Source: Anoplopoma fimbria (Eukaryota; Chordata; Actinopteri; Perciformes; Anoplopomatidae). Taken from it: a stretch of 64,000 bases of DNA. Under the pieces are notes generated by a model that made no database searches, was not told where the DNA came from, and saw only the letters and a program-made list of their open reading frames with translations. The stretch covers positions 560,006 through 624,005 of the forward strand of contig NC_072451.1 of assembly GCF_027596085.1 (NCBI RefSeq), written 5' to 3'. The position numbers and the translations under genes are program-made. This document shows positions 1-30,238 of this stretch, piece after piece; within the stretch, counting starts at the first letter, position 1; the number at the start of each line of letters is the position of its first letter.

Positions 1-7049
<7,049 letters not shown>

Positions 7050-7057
7050 GACACCTG

Positions 7058-7119
<62 letters not shown>
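7058..7119. repeat. (AC)n microsatellite
   Basis: An AC run with one CTCTCT interruption, immediately upstream of the mfn1 start codon (7049). Confidence 0.93.
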
Positions 7120-7122
<3 letters not shown>

Positions 7123-7265
7123 GTTTACGGGGTTCAGCGTGTCTCTCTGGTTCAGAGGTCAGTTGTGATTCGTCCCCACCGAGCCTCCGTCAGCTCCCAT
7201 CATCCTCTCTGTTCAACACCACGACCACATCAGACTCTGATCCTCAGCACGCAAAGCTCAGCTTA

Positions 7266-7406
<141 letters not shown>

Positions 7407-7556
7407 CACAGGCAGATCCTCTTAGCAGGACTTAGAGCTACTTCACCTGCTCTCTCTCTCTCAGGTGTTTTATTACTAGGAGGAGGAGGAAGAGGAGGAG
7501 AGGAGGAAGAGACGCTGCTGCTGCCAGGAGCTGAGCTCTTAAAGGCTGAGGTGAAG

Positions 7557-7811
7557 CTGGATCTGGGTCTGTCCACAGTGGACTGGTCTCTGCTGGATCT
7601 GGGTCTGTCCACGGTGGACTGGTCTCTGCTGGATCTGGGTCTGTCCACGGTGGACTGGTCTCTGCTGGATCTGGGTCTGTCCACGGTGGACTGGTCTCTG
7701 CTGGATCTGGGTCTGTCCACGGTGGACTGGTCTCTGCTGGATCTGGGTCTGTCCACGGTGGACTGGTCTCTGCTGGATCTGGGTCTGTCCACGGTGGACT
7801 GGTCTCTGCTG
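7557..7811. repeat. 36-bp tandem repeat, about seven near-identical copies
   Basis: Unit CTGGATCTGGGTCTGTCCAC continues with GGTGGACTGGTCTCTG; copies differ at only one or two positions. Thirty-six is divisible by three, so both strands stay open (LDLGLSTVDWSL on plus, DRPRSSRDQSTV on minus). There is no matching gene model and no splice context, so it is treated as a minisatellite between two divergent genes. Confidence 0.9.
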
Positions 7812-8319
7812 GAGGTTTCTGGTGAACCTTCATGATTTCATCTGGTTTCTCCAGAATCCGACCCGGTGGCTCCGATGACGAGCTTTAAGAATAACTTTAT
7901 AGAAACAGACGATCTTCTCTCTGATGGTCTGGTTTACTGATGGAGGTCTGTAGAGGATCAGGACTAAACTGGGACCGGATCAGAACCAGATAACTGATCC
8001 TCACTGTCACTTTAAGTCCCTCAGTCGTTAAGTCTCACCTCCGTGGGTCTCCTCATTCATTAAATCTGGACTCAGACTCCCTCCTTTACTTCAGCTCCTC
8101 TAACCACCTGGTCATTATTTCTACCATGTATGTTTTCATTAAAGCAGAGTGCTGCAGTGTGTGGTTCCGTCCACAGGGGGCGCTGACGGGACGTTTATCA
8201 CATTCAACAGTTTTCTGTTTAATAAACTTTAACTTTGAGGAAGCAGATTCACTTTGACCGTTTGAGGAGCTGCAGCTCAGCGTTGGCATGACGACAGCAA
8301 TGAGTGATGTAATAATACA

Positions 8320-8626
<307 letters not shown>

Positions 8627-8733
8627 CTGTCACTATGAAGCCATGAAAACGTCCATTCATTGCTGTCTTAGAAATAAATGTAATGCTATACATGAGTTTA
8701 GGTGAGAGACACAAATAGTAAACACTGTCTGGG

Positions 8734-9370
8734 AGGAGGGGGAGAGGAGGAGGAGGAGGAGGAGGAGGAGGACGAAGAGGAGGAGAATACCATCTGGAGG
8801 CAAAGAAAGACAAACTATGGGAGAAGAGACAGAAGAGAGAGACAGACGGACGCTGAGGAGACATTTAGAAACAAACTGCAGACAGACGAAGTGACAGCTT
8901 CAGATCCAGAGACAGATAGAGAGAAGACAGACGGAGGAGGATGAGGATGAGGAGGAGGAGGAGGAGGAGGTGCTGAAGGAGGGAGATTAAAAACAGACTC
9001 AGCAGAGCAGAGACGTCCAAACTGAGGAGGATCAGAGAAGAAGAACGCGTCACTCGTCTGCAGAGTAAACGACTTAGAGACGAGACAGGAGGAGGAGGTG
9101 GAAAAAGAGGAGGAGGAGGAGAAGGAGGAGGAGGCACCAAACCACCCACAGAGAGAGAGAGGTTCCTCACATAGACAGACACACACTGTTTTAATGTTGG
9201 CGTTCACAGCAGCTACTCTCTGACAACAGAAAGTTCCTCCTGAACAGACGGGAAACAAACCACAGAAGAAGGAGAAGGAGAAGAAGAAGAAGAAGAAGAA
9301 GAAGAAGAAGAAGAAGAAGAAGAAGAAGAAGAAGAAGAAGAAGAAGAAGAAGAAGAAGAAGAAGAAGACT
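8734..9370. repeat. Purine-rich GGA/GAA region upstream of erfe
   Basis: GGAGGA runs at 8740-8785 and 8935-8970, more at 9090-9135, and (AAG)n at about 9265-9368. All lie in the region 5' of the erfe start. Open frames (poly-Leu, poly-Phe, poly-Glu) are composition artefacts. Confidence 0.88.
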
Positions 9371-9537
9371 TTTAAAGTCACAAGAAGGAACTCTGACTGA
9401 AAACTCACTTCCCTCCAAACTTCACTAAAGAGGAGCAGACTCACCAGAGTGCATCATGGGAACATCTTGAGTCCACAGAGACCCTGAAGACCTGAACGCC
9501 GTCGTCCTCTGGTTCCTCCTCCACCACACCCCCCAGC

Positions 9538-12500
9538 ATGCTGGTCAGGCCGACCCAGGGCCGGAGCCCTGCAGGTGGAGCAGGAGGGCTGCTGCTGGTC
9601 CTGACGGTGATGATGATGATGATGAAGGTGGTGGTGATGGAGGCAGCGAGCGCTGAGGAGGTGGAGAGTGAGGAGAGCGAGGAGATCCTGGAGGAGGACG
9701 AGGTCGTCAGCACTGAGTTCCTGGTGAGAAACAACCAATCAATGATCTACCTGGTCTCTACTGAGCATGTGCAGCTGTCGAGGAGACGAGGAGCTGCACA
9801 TGCTCAGTAGAGACCAGCGGTGTGTTAGCCACAGCTAGCTTAGCATCAGTGATATCATGTTTAACATAGTTAAAGTAGGATTCAGTTTGGACCATTACAC
9901 TGTTTAGTAATAATAATAACAATGATAATTATTATTATTATAAATATATCAATAATAATAAAAATTATACGTATAATAATACTTAGAATAACAATACAAA
10001 TTATTATAATTATAACAAAAAACAATGATAATAATAATAATAATAACAATGATATTAATATTAATCATCATAATAAGTACAATGATAATAAAAAACAACA
10101 ATAACAATAATAACAATGCTGATAATGATAATAATAATAAGTTGTATTATTATTATAACTTTACCAATAATAAGAATAATAGTTATATTTATAATACTAC
10201 TTACAATAACAATAATACTAATTATTATAAATAGAATAACTATAACAATAATAATAATAATTATTATTATAAGCAGCAATAATACACAGCTTCTTCATGA
10301 ATAAAATATTGTTTCATAATATTCATAGTGATAATAAACCAGGACTTCATCATCACCTTTATGTCAATAAACATATTCATATCACACTCAGACAGAAGGA
10401 CGTGCTCTGAATGTTTATGTGTTTATGATCATGACTTTTATTTAAATCCTCCATCAGTCTGCAGAACATTTTAAACGTTCTCTACCAAGAAGAGAACCGA
10501 CTTCATCTTCATCAAACAGATAATCAATCCCTCTCCAACGACCAGTGATCAGTTTCATAATTGATAATTCTTCTGCTGTCATTAAGACTCACGTCTGACT
10601 GACCCAAACCATCAATCAATCAATCATCAATCAATACAAACATTCAAATAATCGATGTATTGATCCACCAGCAGTAAAACCTGAAGCATTGATTAACATG
10701 AAAAACAGTTTATGTTTAGTGTTAATTGTTTATACAATTTATTATCGATGAAACATGAAAATAATTTATAGAAAATCTATAGAAAGAACGTTTTTGATTC
10801 ATTCTGATTCAAACAAAGTGTGAGAGACGAGAATCAACGATATCATTCCTGATCAAAACGATCAATAAGTAATTTTGTTAATCTTAATTTGTAGTTTATT
10901 AATCTTTATTTGTAGTTTATGAATCTTCATTTGTAGTTTATTAATCTTCATTTGTAGTTATTTAATCTTCATTTGTAGTTTATAATCCTTATTTGTAGTT
11001 TATAAATCTTTATTGGTAGTTTATTAATCTTCATTTGTAGTTTATTAATCTTCATTTGTAGTTTATAATCCTTATTTGTAGTTTATAAATCTTTATTGGT
11101 AGTTCTTTAATCTTTATTTGTAGTTTTTAAATCCTTATTTGTAGTTCTTAGATCTTTATTTGTAGTTTATTAACTTACTCTGTTTTCTGACGTCCTCCAG
11201 GAGCCGCTGTCCTCCGATCTGTCCAGAGTGTCTCCCCTCAGCTCCTGGCTCATCTTCAGAAGAAACTCCAACAAGGGGGACAACCGGAGAACCAAAGGAA
11301 CCAGGAGAACCTCCAAGGTCTGAGAACCAACACACAGCAGGTCACATGATGTCCACTGGATCTTTATCTGAGCATCAGGACCGAATGTCCTCTGGTCCTG
11401 TTAGAATCAGGTTTAAAACACAGGTGAACCATGTATGTTGTCTGGTTGAATGAACAGATAGTCCATTTAAAAACAACCACATGGTGAGGACTTTCTTTGT
11501 GTCAACTAATAACCTGACATGACTATTTCCTCATTAAATTCATAATTTACCTGAGCAGCACCTACTCCAAGAGTCTGCAGCAAACGGCTATGGAAGAGGG
11601 CGGGGCTAATGTGTGGGGGTGGGGCTGGGAGTCTATGAGGCATGTTAACATCCTCAAGTCTGGACTCTTATTAAGCTTAAGACATTTGGAGCAGATTGGA
11701 TGAAGTGTGCCCAAGTTTCAACAACTCCCTGTTAAAGAACAGCAACGCTAAAAGGCTAAAATGGGCTGAAAACACCTTTTATTCAAAATGGCTGACTTCC
11801 TGTTGGGTTTTGGGAAAACCTCCAAGAGGGTTTTCTGTGCGTCTCCAGGTTTTACACTTGCCGACCGAATGTCGTACATGTCGGTGAAACCTCAACCAGG
11901 GGCTCAAATCTAGCGGCTTGGTTGGCTATCCGGGAGTTTAACGTTTTTTGAGTTAGTTTGACTTTGATATTATAAATTTACACAACATAATGTTTCTCCA
12001 GAAGAGATTTCATCCTGATATGATTCCACTGAAGAGGATTGATTATTATATTGATTATCAATCAGCCCTAAGTCTCCATGAAGGTCATTAGTCGTCTGCA
12101 TCAATGACTGTATTCCTCTAACTAGTCCATAATCTAGTCCATGTGTCTTTGCAGCATGGTCTTCCAGGACCTCCAGGACCTCCAGGACCTCCAGGGCCCC
12201 GGGGGCCTCCTGGTCCCCCCGCCCCCTCCTCCCCCAGCAGCAGGAGCTCCTGCAGGAGCTGCAGCTCAAACTGAGAGGTGAGAGCCGCGTAAGCATGGCG
12301 ACCAAGTGGAAGCTTCTCCCTACACTTACATTTACTAATCCAGATCTATTAGATCAATGCTACCGCACTGCATTGTGGGATATGTGTGTTGCTGTAGTGT
12401 CCGGTGATGAATATTTCACCAAAACTAGGATGAAAGTCAGACGTACTGAAATATCTCACATCCTGCTTTAACAAATGAAATAGCACCAGACTGCCTCATG

Positions 12501-12720
12501 ACGGAGCAATGCTTGAAGTTTTCCCCTGCTTCCAGTCTTTGTGCTAAGCTAGGCTAACAGTTTCCTGCTGCTTGCAGTCTTTGTGCTAAGCTAGGCTAAC
12601 ACCTCGTGGACCTGTGTCTTTTAGGAGAACATTCATGTTTGTGTTCAGTGTGTTTAGTCTCTACAGACACACTGTTCACTCTCACTCAGTGTTGTCTGTA
12701 TGTAGGTTATATAAACACAG

Positions 12721-12773
<53 letters not shown>

Positions 12774-12794
12774 TCTGTGTGTGTGTGTGTGTGC

Positions 12795-12834
<40 letters not shown>

Positions 12835-12842
12835 CTGTGTGC

Positions 12843-12891
<49 letters not shown>

Positions 12892-13828
12892 GAGGCAGCC
12901 TGTCTGAGTCCTTAATAGGGGTAATTTTGTGGATGTGACTTGGCTGAGCAGCAGGATTCCTGACATTCCTGCTGACTGATGATGTGTCTCTGTTACTTTC
13001 TGTGTGTGTGTTTTCATATTTTACAGTTTGAATGTGATTAGACAACAAAACTACTTACTGAGGTTTAGAGAACTAAACTACTTCCTTAGGTTAAGACATC
13101 AAAACTACTTAGTTAGGTTACGACCACTAAACTACTTAGTTAGGTTTAAACAACTAAACTACTTAGTTAGGTTAAGACAACTAAACTACTTAGTTAGGTT
13201 TAAACAACTAAACTACTTAGTTAGGTTTAAACAACTAAACTACTTAGTTAGGTTAAGACAACTAAACTACTTAGTTAGGTTAAGACAACTAAACTACTTA
13301 GTTAGGTTTAAACAACTAAACTACTTAGTTAGGTTTAAACAACTAAACTACTTAGTTAGGTTAAGACAACTAAACTACTTAGTTAGGTTTAAACAACTAA
13401 ACTACTTAGTTAGGTTAAACAACTAAACTACTTAGTTAGGTTTAAACAACTAAACTACTTAGTTAGGTTTAAACAACTAAACTACTTAGTTAGGTTTAAA
13501 CAACTAAACTACTTAGTTAGCCTAAGACAACTAAACTACTTAGTTAGCCTAAGACAACTAAACTACTTAGTTAGGTTGAAACAATAAAATTACTTTTGTT
13601 GTCTTAACTACTTTACCTCCTCCTCTTCCTCCTCTTCCTCCTCTTCCTCCTCTTCCTCCTCCTCCTCCTCTCAGACCTGGCAGCAGGAGTGTGTCTTCAG
13701 TGTGATGGTCCTCCTCGTGTCTCCACCTCCTTCCTCAGTCGCCTCCTGCAGGCCGTCATCATCCCCCGTCGCAGCCTGCTGGAGCTGCAGCCTTTCAGCC
13801 AGGTGACACACACACACACACACTCACA

Positions 13829-13900
<72 letters not shown>

Positions 13901-15696
13901 ATGTGAACCCCTGTGTTTGACCTTTGACCCCTGCAGCCCTCAGACTCGGAGCGGAACCTCCAGAGGGGGCGGAGCTTCAACAGCAGCAGCGGCCGATTCA
14001 CAGCCGCCGTGTCCGGCTTCTACCAGCTGACCGCCAGCCTGCTGATAGGTGAGAGCTGCTGGTCACATGACTCCCAATGACCAATTACAGCTGACCTTCA
14101 CTCAGGACGGACTATTGACGTCCTGGACGTTAATTATACATTTAATAACTTTGTGATAAGAGATTTAACCGTTTGGTGTGTGAAATATTAACAGTTCGTC
14201 ATAAAGAATGAATGAGATGAACATTTTATTTCTGACCATCCAGACTGTTTACACACCTGATAAACTCCAGCGTGTCTCTCTTTATTAACCTGAACCATGA
14301 GACACCTGACTGAACAGGTGAATTAAGCCCCGCCCTCACCAGGTACTTTGTGTGTCAGAGACAGGAGACAGAGTCCAGGTGAGACTCAGAGACAGCGTGA
14401 GAGCAGCCGTCTGCATCGAGTCGCTCTGCCAGAGCAACCTGTGAGTAACTCCACCTCTTTCTTCTTCCTCCTCTTCTTCATCATATTCATCACTGAGAAA
14501 TGAAGGACAATATTTATGTCCGTGCACCACGTTTTATTTGGACTAAGAGTTTTGTCTTCTCGGAGCAGGAGGAGAGCAGAGCGACAGTGATCAATAATAA
14601 AGAATACATTCACAAGCTTTGTACAGAAAGTAGCCGTCTGCTGCAGAAGAAACATGTAACTAATTCATGTTTCAACCAATGCAAGAGCTCAACTGGACCT
14701 GATTAGATCTGATCAATACGTTAAACAGATCAATACGTTAAAGAGATCAATACGTTAAACAGATCAATACGTTAAAGAGATCAATACGTTAATCAATACG
14801 TTAAAGAGATCAATACGTTAAAGAGATCAATACGTTAATCAATACGTTAAAGAGATCAATACGTTAAACAGATCAATACGTTAAAGAGATCAATACGTTA
14901 AAGAGATCAATACGTTAAAGAGATCAATACGTTAAAGAGATCAATACGTTAAAGAGATCAATACGTTAAAGAGATCAAGTCCAACTTTAGAATATAAACA
15001 GTCCTCTGACTCAGAACTGGACCGGTGATTTCTTGCCTCACATTTGTTCAGAAACAGATTTTTTCCGACTGCTGATCTGAAACAACTGAAGGTTTCTTTT
15101 TTCTAATTAGGGGGACAGTAAATGCATCGTGCACAAAGGATTGTGGGTATTTTAGTGCACAGGATAAACACATTTAAAGTCCTCTGAAGGAAGGACTCTC
15201 CAGCAGCGCTATGAAACTAGCTTCATAGCAAGCCAGCTAGCATGTATGCTACGAAGTAAAGCTAGCGACCTAGCGCGCTAGGAATCAAGGCAGCGGGCTA
15301 ACGGCAGCTAGCTTAATGAATCAAACCACTAAGATATCAGCGGTCCTCCCAGATTATACTGGTCATTACTTTGGGATTCTTTAATGTGTTATTACTTATT
15401 TACTTATTTATAATACTTGTTTTGATGGTGTTTTTTTACTTGTGTCTCTTGTTTGCACTATCCTCTCTGCTGCTGTAATCCTGCAAATTTTCCCGCTGCA
15501 TGACTAATAAAGGATTATCTTATTTTATCTTATCTTATCTTATCTTATTTTATCATCAAACAGCTCCATTCCGTCCTCGTTACAACGTCATAAATAAATG
15601 ATTCTGTGGCTTTAGAATCGTTGTAAATGTTGAGGTTCAGATCTGTGACTGAAGGTCAGCGGCTCGTCTTTGAACGCGTCTCCTGTCTGTCCTCTC

Positions 15697-15754
<58 letters not shown>

Positions 15755-16376
15755 CCTTGTGTTTGTCTGTCAGCTCCGTGGAGTCGGTGATGGGCGTGGC
15801 GGCCGCTGGAGGAACGTTCAGCATCTTACTGACAGGAACTCTTTATCTTCAGGTACGACAGACAAACACATCGAACACATCGAACACATCGAACACATCG
15901 AACACATCAAACACATCGAACAAACACATCGAACACATCGAACACATCGAACAAACACGTCAAACACATCGAACACATCAAACAAACGCATCAAACACAT
16001 CAAACAAACACATCGAACACATCAAACAAACGCATCGAACACATCAAACAAACACATCGAACACATCAAACAAACACATCGAACACATCGAACACATCGA
16101 ACAAACACATCAAACACATCAAACACAAACCGATAAGAGTATAGATAAGGAACCGATCAATAGTCAATATCAATAAAAGTATCATGTGTGTAAACAGGAA
16201 GTTAGATTTTCATTTGTGATGAACAAACAAACACAAACTCTTTAACCAGCATGTTAACATGCAACGTGTGTGTGCAGGATGGAGAGTACGTGTCGGTGTT
16301 TGTGGACAACGCCTCCGGTTCCTCCATCAGCGTCCTGAAGGACTCTCTGTTCTCTGGAGTTCTGCTGGGAGTCTGA
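9538..16376 (+). CDS. erfe: Erythroferrone (C1q/TNF-related secreted hormone), spliced, with one frame break in exon 3
   Basis: Eight exons: 9538-9723, 11201-11317, 12155-12277, 13675-13802, 13937-14048, 14359-14440, 15774-15852 and 16278-16376 (stop TGA). All introns are GT-AG. Exon 1 has a hydrophobic LLLVLTV signal-like core and an acidic stretch. Exon 2 carries SPLSSWLIFRRNSNKG, like the segment before the collagen part of ERFE/adipolin. Exon 3 has GLPGPPGPPGPPGP and then, one frame off, ELLQELQLKLR. Exons 4-8 form the C1q-like domain, with CIESLCQSN and the end VFVDNASGSSISV...SGVLLGV. Family knowledge: ERFE is a secreted erythroid factor that suppresses hepcidin; adipolin is the closest alternative. 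Exon 3 is 123 nt, but its incoming and outgoing phases require 124, so one base is missing. About 308 residues. Possible poly(A) signal at 16807. Confidence 0.8.
9908..10275. repeat. (AAT)n-rich region in erfe intron 1
   Basis: Irregular AAT/AAC/ATT trinucleotide repeats; open frames of Ile/Asn are artefacts. The following 10276-10870 is AT-rich single-copy-looking intron in which I see no gene. Confidence 0.88.
10878..11175. repeat. About 22-bp tandem repeat (TTAATCTTCATTTGTAGTTT)
   Basis: About 13 variable copies, ending about 25 bp before the splice acceptor of erfe exon 2 at 11201. Confidence 0.88.
12480..12602. repeat. Dispersed CTTTGTGCTAAGCTAGGCTAAC motif, two copies
   Basis: Two copies of a roughly 45-bp segment containing TTTGTGCTAAGCTAGGCTAA. 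Related copies occur at about 16960-17010 and at 19680-19870, so this is an interspersed repeat of the genome rather than part of erfe. Confidence 0.7.
12723..12889. repeat. (TG)n microsatellite with CTCTG/CGTCTG interruptions
   Basis: A TG run in erfe intron 3, broken by four short variants. Confidence 0.95.
13045..13590. repeat. About 23-bp tandem repeat (AACTAAACTACTTAGTTAGG)
   Basis: About 23 copies in erfe intron 3, two main variants ending TTTAAAC or TTAAGAC. The core CTAAACTACTTAGTTAG contains a short inverted repeat (CTAA...TTAG). Confidence 0.93.
13803..13896. repeat. (AC)n microsatellite
   Basis: It starts directly at the splice donor of erfe exon 4 (13802) and fills most of the 134-bp intron 4. 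Confidence 0.95.
14707..14980. repeat. About 19-bp tandem repeat (GATCAATACGTTAAAGA)
   Basis: About 15 copies of GATCAATACGTTAAAGA/ACA in erfe intron 6. Confidence 0.93.
15700..15754. repeat. (AAT)n microsatellite
   Basis: About 18 AAT units, ending 19 bp before the acceptor of erfe exon 7 (15774). Confidence 0.93.
15862..16125. repeat. ACATCGAAC/ACATCAAAC short tandem repeat
   Basis: 9- to 13-bp units directly after the donor of erfe exon 7. The open frame of Asn/Thr/Ser or His/Ile/Glu repeats is an artefact. Confidence 0.92.
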
Positions 16377-17095
16377 AGATCTCCTCCTCTTCTGATCTCT
16401 AGAGTCTTGATCCACATGGTTCTAACATGTGACCTGGGACTCAGAGGTCAAAGGTCAGAGGACCTCTGAGAGCTGGTGTTTGTGGAGCGCCACCTGGTGG
16501 ACATTAGAGGACCTTCTGTGGACAACCTTTAAAGGACTCATGTTTGGATCACTGAGGATATTTTCTTATTTTACATTTTATTAAATCTTTATATTTAACG
16601 TTTTTATGTTGAGTTTATTCTGTTTTGTCAAAGTGAAACTGATATTTGATGAAAAAACATTTCTTGACTCTCGTGTCCTCCTTCATGTATCTGAAGCTGC
16701 TCCTCACTGAGGCAGCAGTGTTTGTACAGATTGATGATGTATCATGTGACTTTAATCTGAATATTTATTCTCTGGACGTCATAAACAAGTTGTGAATATT
16801 TCAAATAATAAATCTGTTTCTGCTTCAGATGAATTTAACTGAGTTGAATAATAAATTAACTTTTATTATAAGAAACCTCCCGTTCTCTGTGATTCCAGAT
16901 GTTTCAGATTAATCATTTCATCTCTTTGTGTCGACTACAGAAAAAGATCTAGATGTGTTTAGCGTAGCTTAGCACAAAGACTGGGAGCAGAGGGAAACTG
17001 CTAGCCTAGCTCCATCAGAACATTTCAACAACTCCCAAAGTCGGTCTATGAGCATGTTTCTTGTTAGCTAACGAGCTAGCTGGTTCAGACATAAA
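16377..17095. other. erfe 3' UTR and start of erfe-cyp7b1 intergenic region
   Basis: AT-rich 3' flank of erfe with a possible AATAAA at 16807-16812 and a CTCF-consensus match at 16487-16500. I see no further gene here. erfe and cyp7b1 are convergent. Confidence 0.5.
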
Positions 17096-17096
17096 C

Positions 17097-17097
<1 letters not shown>

Positions 17098-17178
<81 letters not shown>

Positions 17179-17274
17179 TGAATACACTCAGTGTTTGGAG
17201 GGTCGAGGTGAGATCATCACACTCATAAAGTGGCGCCTTGTGCTTGGCACCAACCAACAAACACACACACACAC

Positions 17275-17349
<75 letters not shown>

Positions 17350-17480
17350 CACACACACAGGCTGAGTTAACATAAAAGGCGTGTCGACAGAATAATGAGG
17401 GCTGTATGACGGTCCTGCTGACAGCTCATTACACACACACGCAGGCACACACACACATGCACACATACACACACACACAT

Positions 17481-17545
<65 letters not shown>
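17098..17545. repeat. Three (AC)n microsatellites, 17098-17175, 17260-17360, 17431-17545
   Basis: Three AC runs separated by short single-copy stretches. Confidence 0.95.
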
Positions 17546-17547
<2 letters not shown>

Positions 17548-17658
17548 TTTGTATTTAAGCAGAATTGTCGACTCAGAATCTGGTTTATTACCAAGAAGGT
17601 TTTTCACAAACAGCATTTTTCTTCAGTGTTTGGTGAATAAAATAAACATAAAACAGAC

Positions 17659-17830
17659 TTTAAGGGTCCAGGTCTTCAGGGGTCCAGGTCTTCAGGAGTC
17701 CAGGTCTTCAGGAGTCCAGGTCTTCAGGAGTCCAGGTCTTCAGGGGTCCAGGTCTTCAGGAGTCCAGGTCTTCAGGGGTCCAGGTCTTCAGGAGTCCAGG
17801 TCTTCAGGGGTCCAGGTCTTCAGGGGTCCT
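17659..17830. repeat. 15-bp tandem repeat (GTCCAGGTCTTCAGG)
   Basis: Eleven or so copies of GTCCAGGTCTTCAGGRG; perfect apart from an A/G variant in the last bases. Confidence 0.95.
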
Positions 17831-17839
17831 GGTCCTTGA

Positions 17840-18590
17840 TGATGAGGTTTTGGTTCTGATGAATCTCAGCCCCAATAGTTAGTCGCTGCTGCATCTCAAA
17901 CAGGAAGTCAGGTCAAAGGTCGGGACAGAAGCTCCGCTCCGATTGAGGGTTTATTGATCTGTACAGCTAACTGATGAATCACGTGATTATTAAGAGATTA
18001 GTTTAAATGTTTAATATGATAATTATCCTCACAAGATCTGGACAAAACTTAAATAAAACAATTCAGTCTCTGGATTCTGTTATTGAAGTGTCAGCTGTTT
18101 CCATGTCAACATAATAAGAACAGAAGGAGTTATTTTGTCTCTCTGCTCCTAAACGATAAAAACAACACAGAGGGTTCAGATTTAATTAAAAAAATCATTA
18201 AGATAAAATTCTCACACAATCAACAGGATCGTTAAATGACAAATTACATGAATAACATTTTAAAGATGAGTTCACTCATGTTTTATATTTAATCTAGATG
18301 TGATAGCAGGAGTCGGCCAGCAGGTGTCTCCATATTCACTGTAATAACAGCGTCTTCATCATCACACTCATCACCTCTGAATATCAGAGATGATCAGTGT
18401 TTGATTCTCCTCTCAGTGAAGGTGAATTCCATTATTCCCAGTCAGCAGACAGTACTTGAATGCAACACGGACATCCGTCATTTAAGGCGGTGATAAAAAT
18501 AACAAACACAAAAACTCCCACTGATCAGATCCTGGTGACATCACAGAGTGAATAAAGGTGAGGACGTTGTCATGGTGACGTTAGGAAGCC
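17840..18590. other. Intergenic, no gene seen
   Basis: AT-rich single-copy-looking sequence between convergent erfe and cyp7b1; no exon, RNA gene or recognisable element found. Confidence 0.5.
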
Positions 18591-18594
18591 TCCA

Positions 18595-18985
18595 GTTCTG
18601 CATTTTGACCCTCGCCATCTTGGTTTTTTTGCAACCAGTGAACAGGAAGTGACCATATATGGACTGAGGAGGAGTGACCTGTCAATCAGTGTGTAGCCCC
18701 GCCCTAAAGCATCCCCTGCTTTATGGTCTGTTTGACTCTAAATGGAGCATCATTTACTAAATGAACATCATGCTGTATTGAAGAAGACTTGAAACTAGAG
18801 ATTGAGACCATAAACTCATGTTTACAATGTTTACTGAGGGAATAAATCAAGAGAGAAGTAGAGTCATTTTCTCATAGACTTCTATACAACCAGAGGAGTC
18901 GCCCCCTGGTGGACAGCAGAGAGAATGCAGCTTTAACACAGGAAGCTCTGACTTCACTTTATAGAACCGGAGGTTTGTCTCCTGG
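18595..18985. repeat. Dispersed repeat family, copy 1 (contains a CTCF-like motif)
   Basis: Contains a block (TTGAAACTAGAGATTGAGAC ... CGCCCCCTGGTGGACAG ... AATGCAGCTTTAACACAGGAAG) found again at about 21270-21425 and 31923-32060. No terminal repeats or tRNA promoter boxes seen; I do not recognise the family name. Confidence 0.75.
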
Positions 18986-19675
18986 GTAACATATTAAAAG
19001 ATGTAATGTGATCCTCTCTCATCGCGGGGCCGTCAGGTGATTGGTGGAGGATCAATACGATCGGTTCACGATTGATTTAACGTCTCGACAGTGAAACACA
19101 AACTCTAAATTATAATAAATGTTTTAAATTCTCTGGTGGAGTGAAGCTGCTGAACTCAACTAGTAACTTTCTGTAAACACAAATGTGATGTACTTGTACT
19201 GTTCTTGAGTTCTTGCATTCTCTGCTGTGTACTTCTACTCTGCTACATCACAGAGGTATTATTGTATGTTTTAGTATACATTTAATGTACATTTACTTCA
19301 CAAAGTCCCGCTCACATGCACTAAAAGAGGAGGAGCTCTGATAAAAACACACAGAGAGAAACTTCATCCTGTGTTCAGGAAGCTGTTACTCCTCTAGATC
19401 TTTATATAGATAATAGTTATTGATCAGATATTGATGATCTGATTATTTGATATAGAAAACGTGTGGACAACTTCACTTTAGATTACAAAAGTGTTTATTA
19501 TTCATGGTGGTGACATATGAATTATTAACATGTGACATTAACGATTATTAAAACATTATTTAACAGCTGCATTCACTCAATGAAACAGTTTATTTAGTCT
19601 CAGTCACTAAAGGAATAATCCCACATTCAGCGTTTATTATGACGACCGGATGTTTTCTGGAGCATCTTGTCAGTT

Positions 19676-19870
19676 TACAATCTATCCTAAGCTAAGCTAG
19701 CAGTTTCCCCCTGCTTACAGCCTTTGTGCTAAGCTAAGCTAGCAGTTTCCCCCTGCTTTCAGTCTTTGTGCTAAGCTAAGCTAGCAGTTCCCCCCTGCTT
19801 ACAGTCTTTGTGCTAAGCTAAACTAGCAGTTCCCCCTGCTTACAGCCTTTGTGCTAAGCTAGGCTAATCA
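19676..19870. repeat. Four tandem copies of the CTTTGTGCTAAGCTAAGCTAG repeat
   Basis: A ~45-bp unit (TTTGTGCTAAGCTAAGCTAG then CAGTTTCCCCCTGCTTACAG). Related to the copies at 12480-12602 and 16960-17010. The stretches on either side (19000-19675 and 19870-20360) show no gene. Confidence 0.8.
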
Positions 19871-20360
19871 TGTCCTTCCTGAACTCTGAGACAGAGACAG
19901 AAGGGTTTTCTGAAATGTTGTACTGTCCCTTTAAACATCATCAACATCAGAAGTAAAAACTAAAGAAATGATTAAAAGTAACATTTAAATGTAGTGCAGA
20001 GTTCAGAGCTGCCCGTAGTTTCATATTTACTCCTCAGAATAATCTGCTGCCATCAGAGACGACTGGAGGCTGGACAGTAGATGAGGTTCAGTATTGGACG
20101 GTTTACAGTTAAACTTTAAACAATCAAAGACAAACAATCCCCTAAAAGGCGCTCGTTTGTTGACAGATCGGTCCTGACCTTTGACCTCTGTGTTCTGTCC
20201 TGATCCAAACCTCTAAATATATCAAGCTCTTTTTGTGTTATCGTGTATCAGAAGTCAGAAAAAGAAACAGATTTATGAGCAGTTATCTAAAACAGTGAGT
20301 TGTGGGCTCGTCTACCTACACCTGAAGCCCTCGTCTGATTGGACGAGGGGGCATCAGGGA

Positions 20361-30075
<9,715 letters not shown>

Positions 30076-30106
30076 GTTGGAGCTTCTGACCGAGCACCGA
30101 GACACA

Positions 30107-30238
<132 letters not shown>

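Noticed and set aside
8155..8190. CTCF site at TCCACAGGGGGCGCTG
   Set aside because: Three mismatches when aligned to the core; weaker than the matches reported.
14700..14980. Regular repeats that could suggest a CRISPR array
   Set aside because: Units are directly adjacent with no unique spacers; eukaryotic minisatellite. The same holds for 13045-13590, 17659-17830 and 23283-24372.
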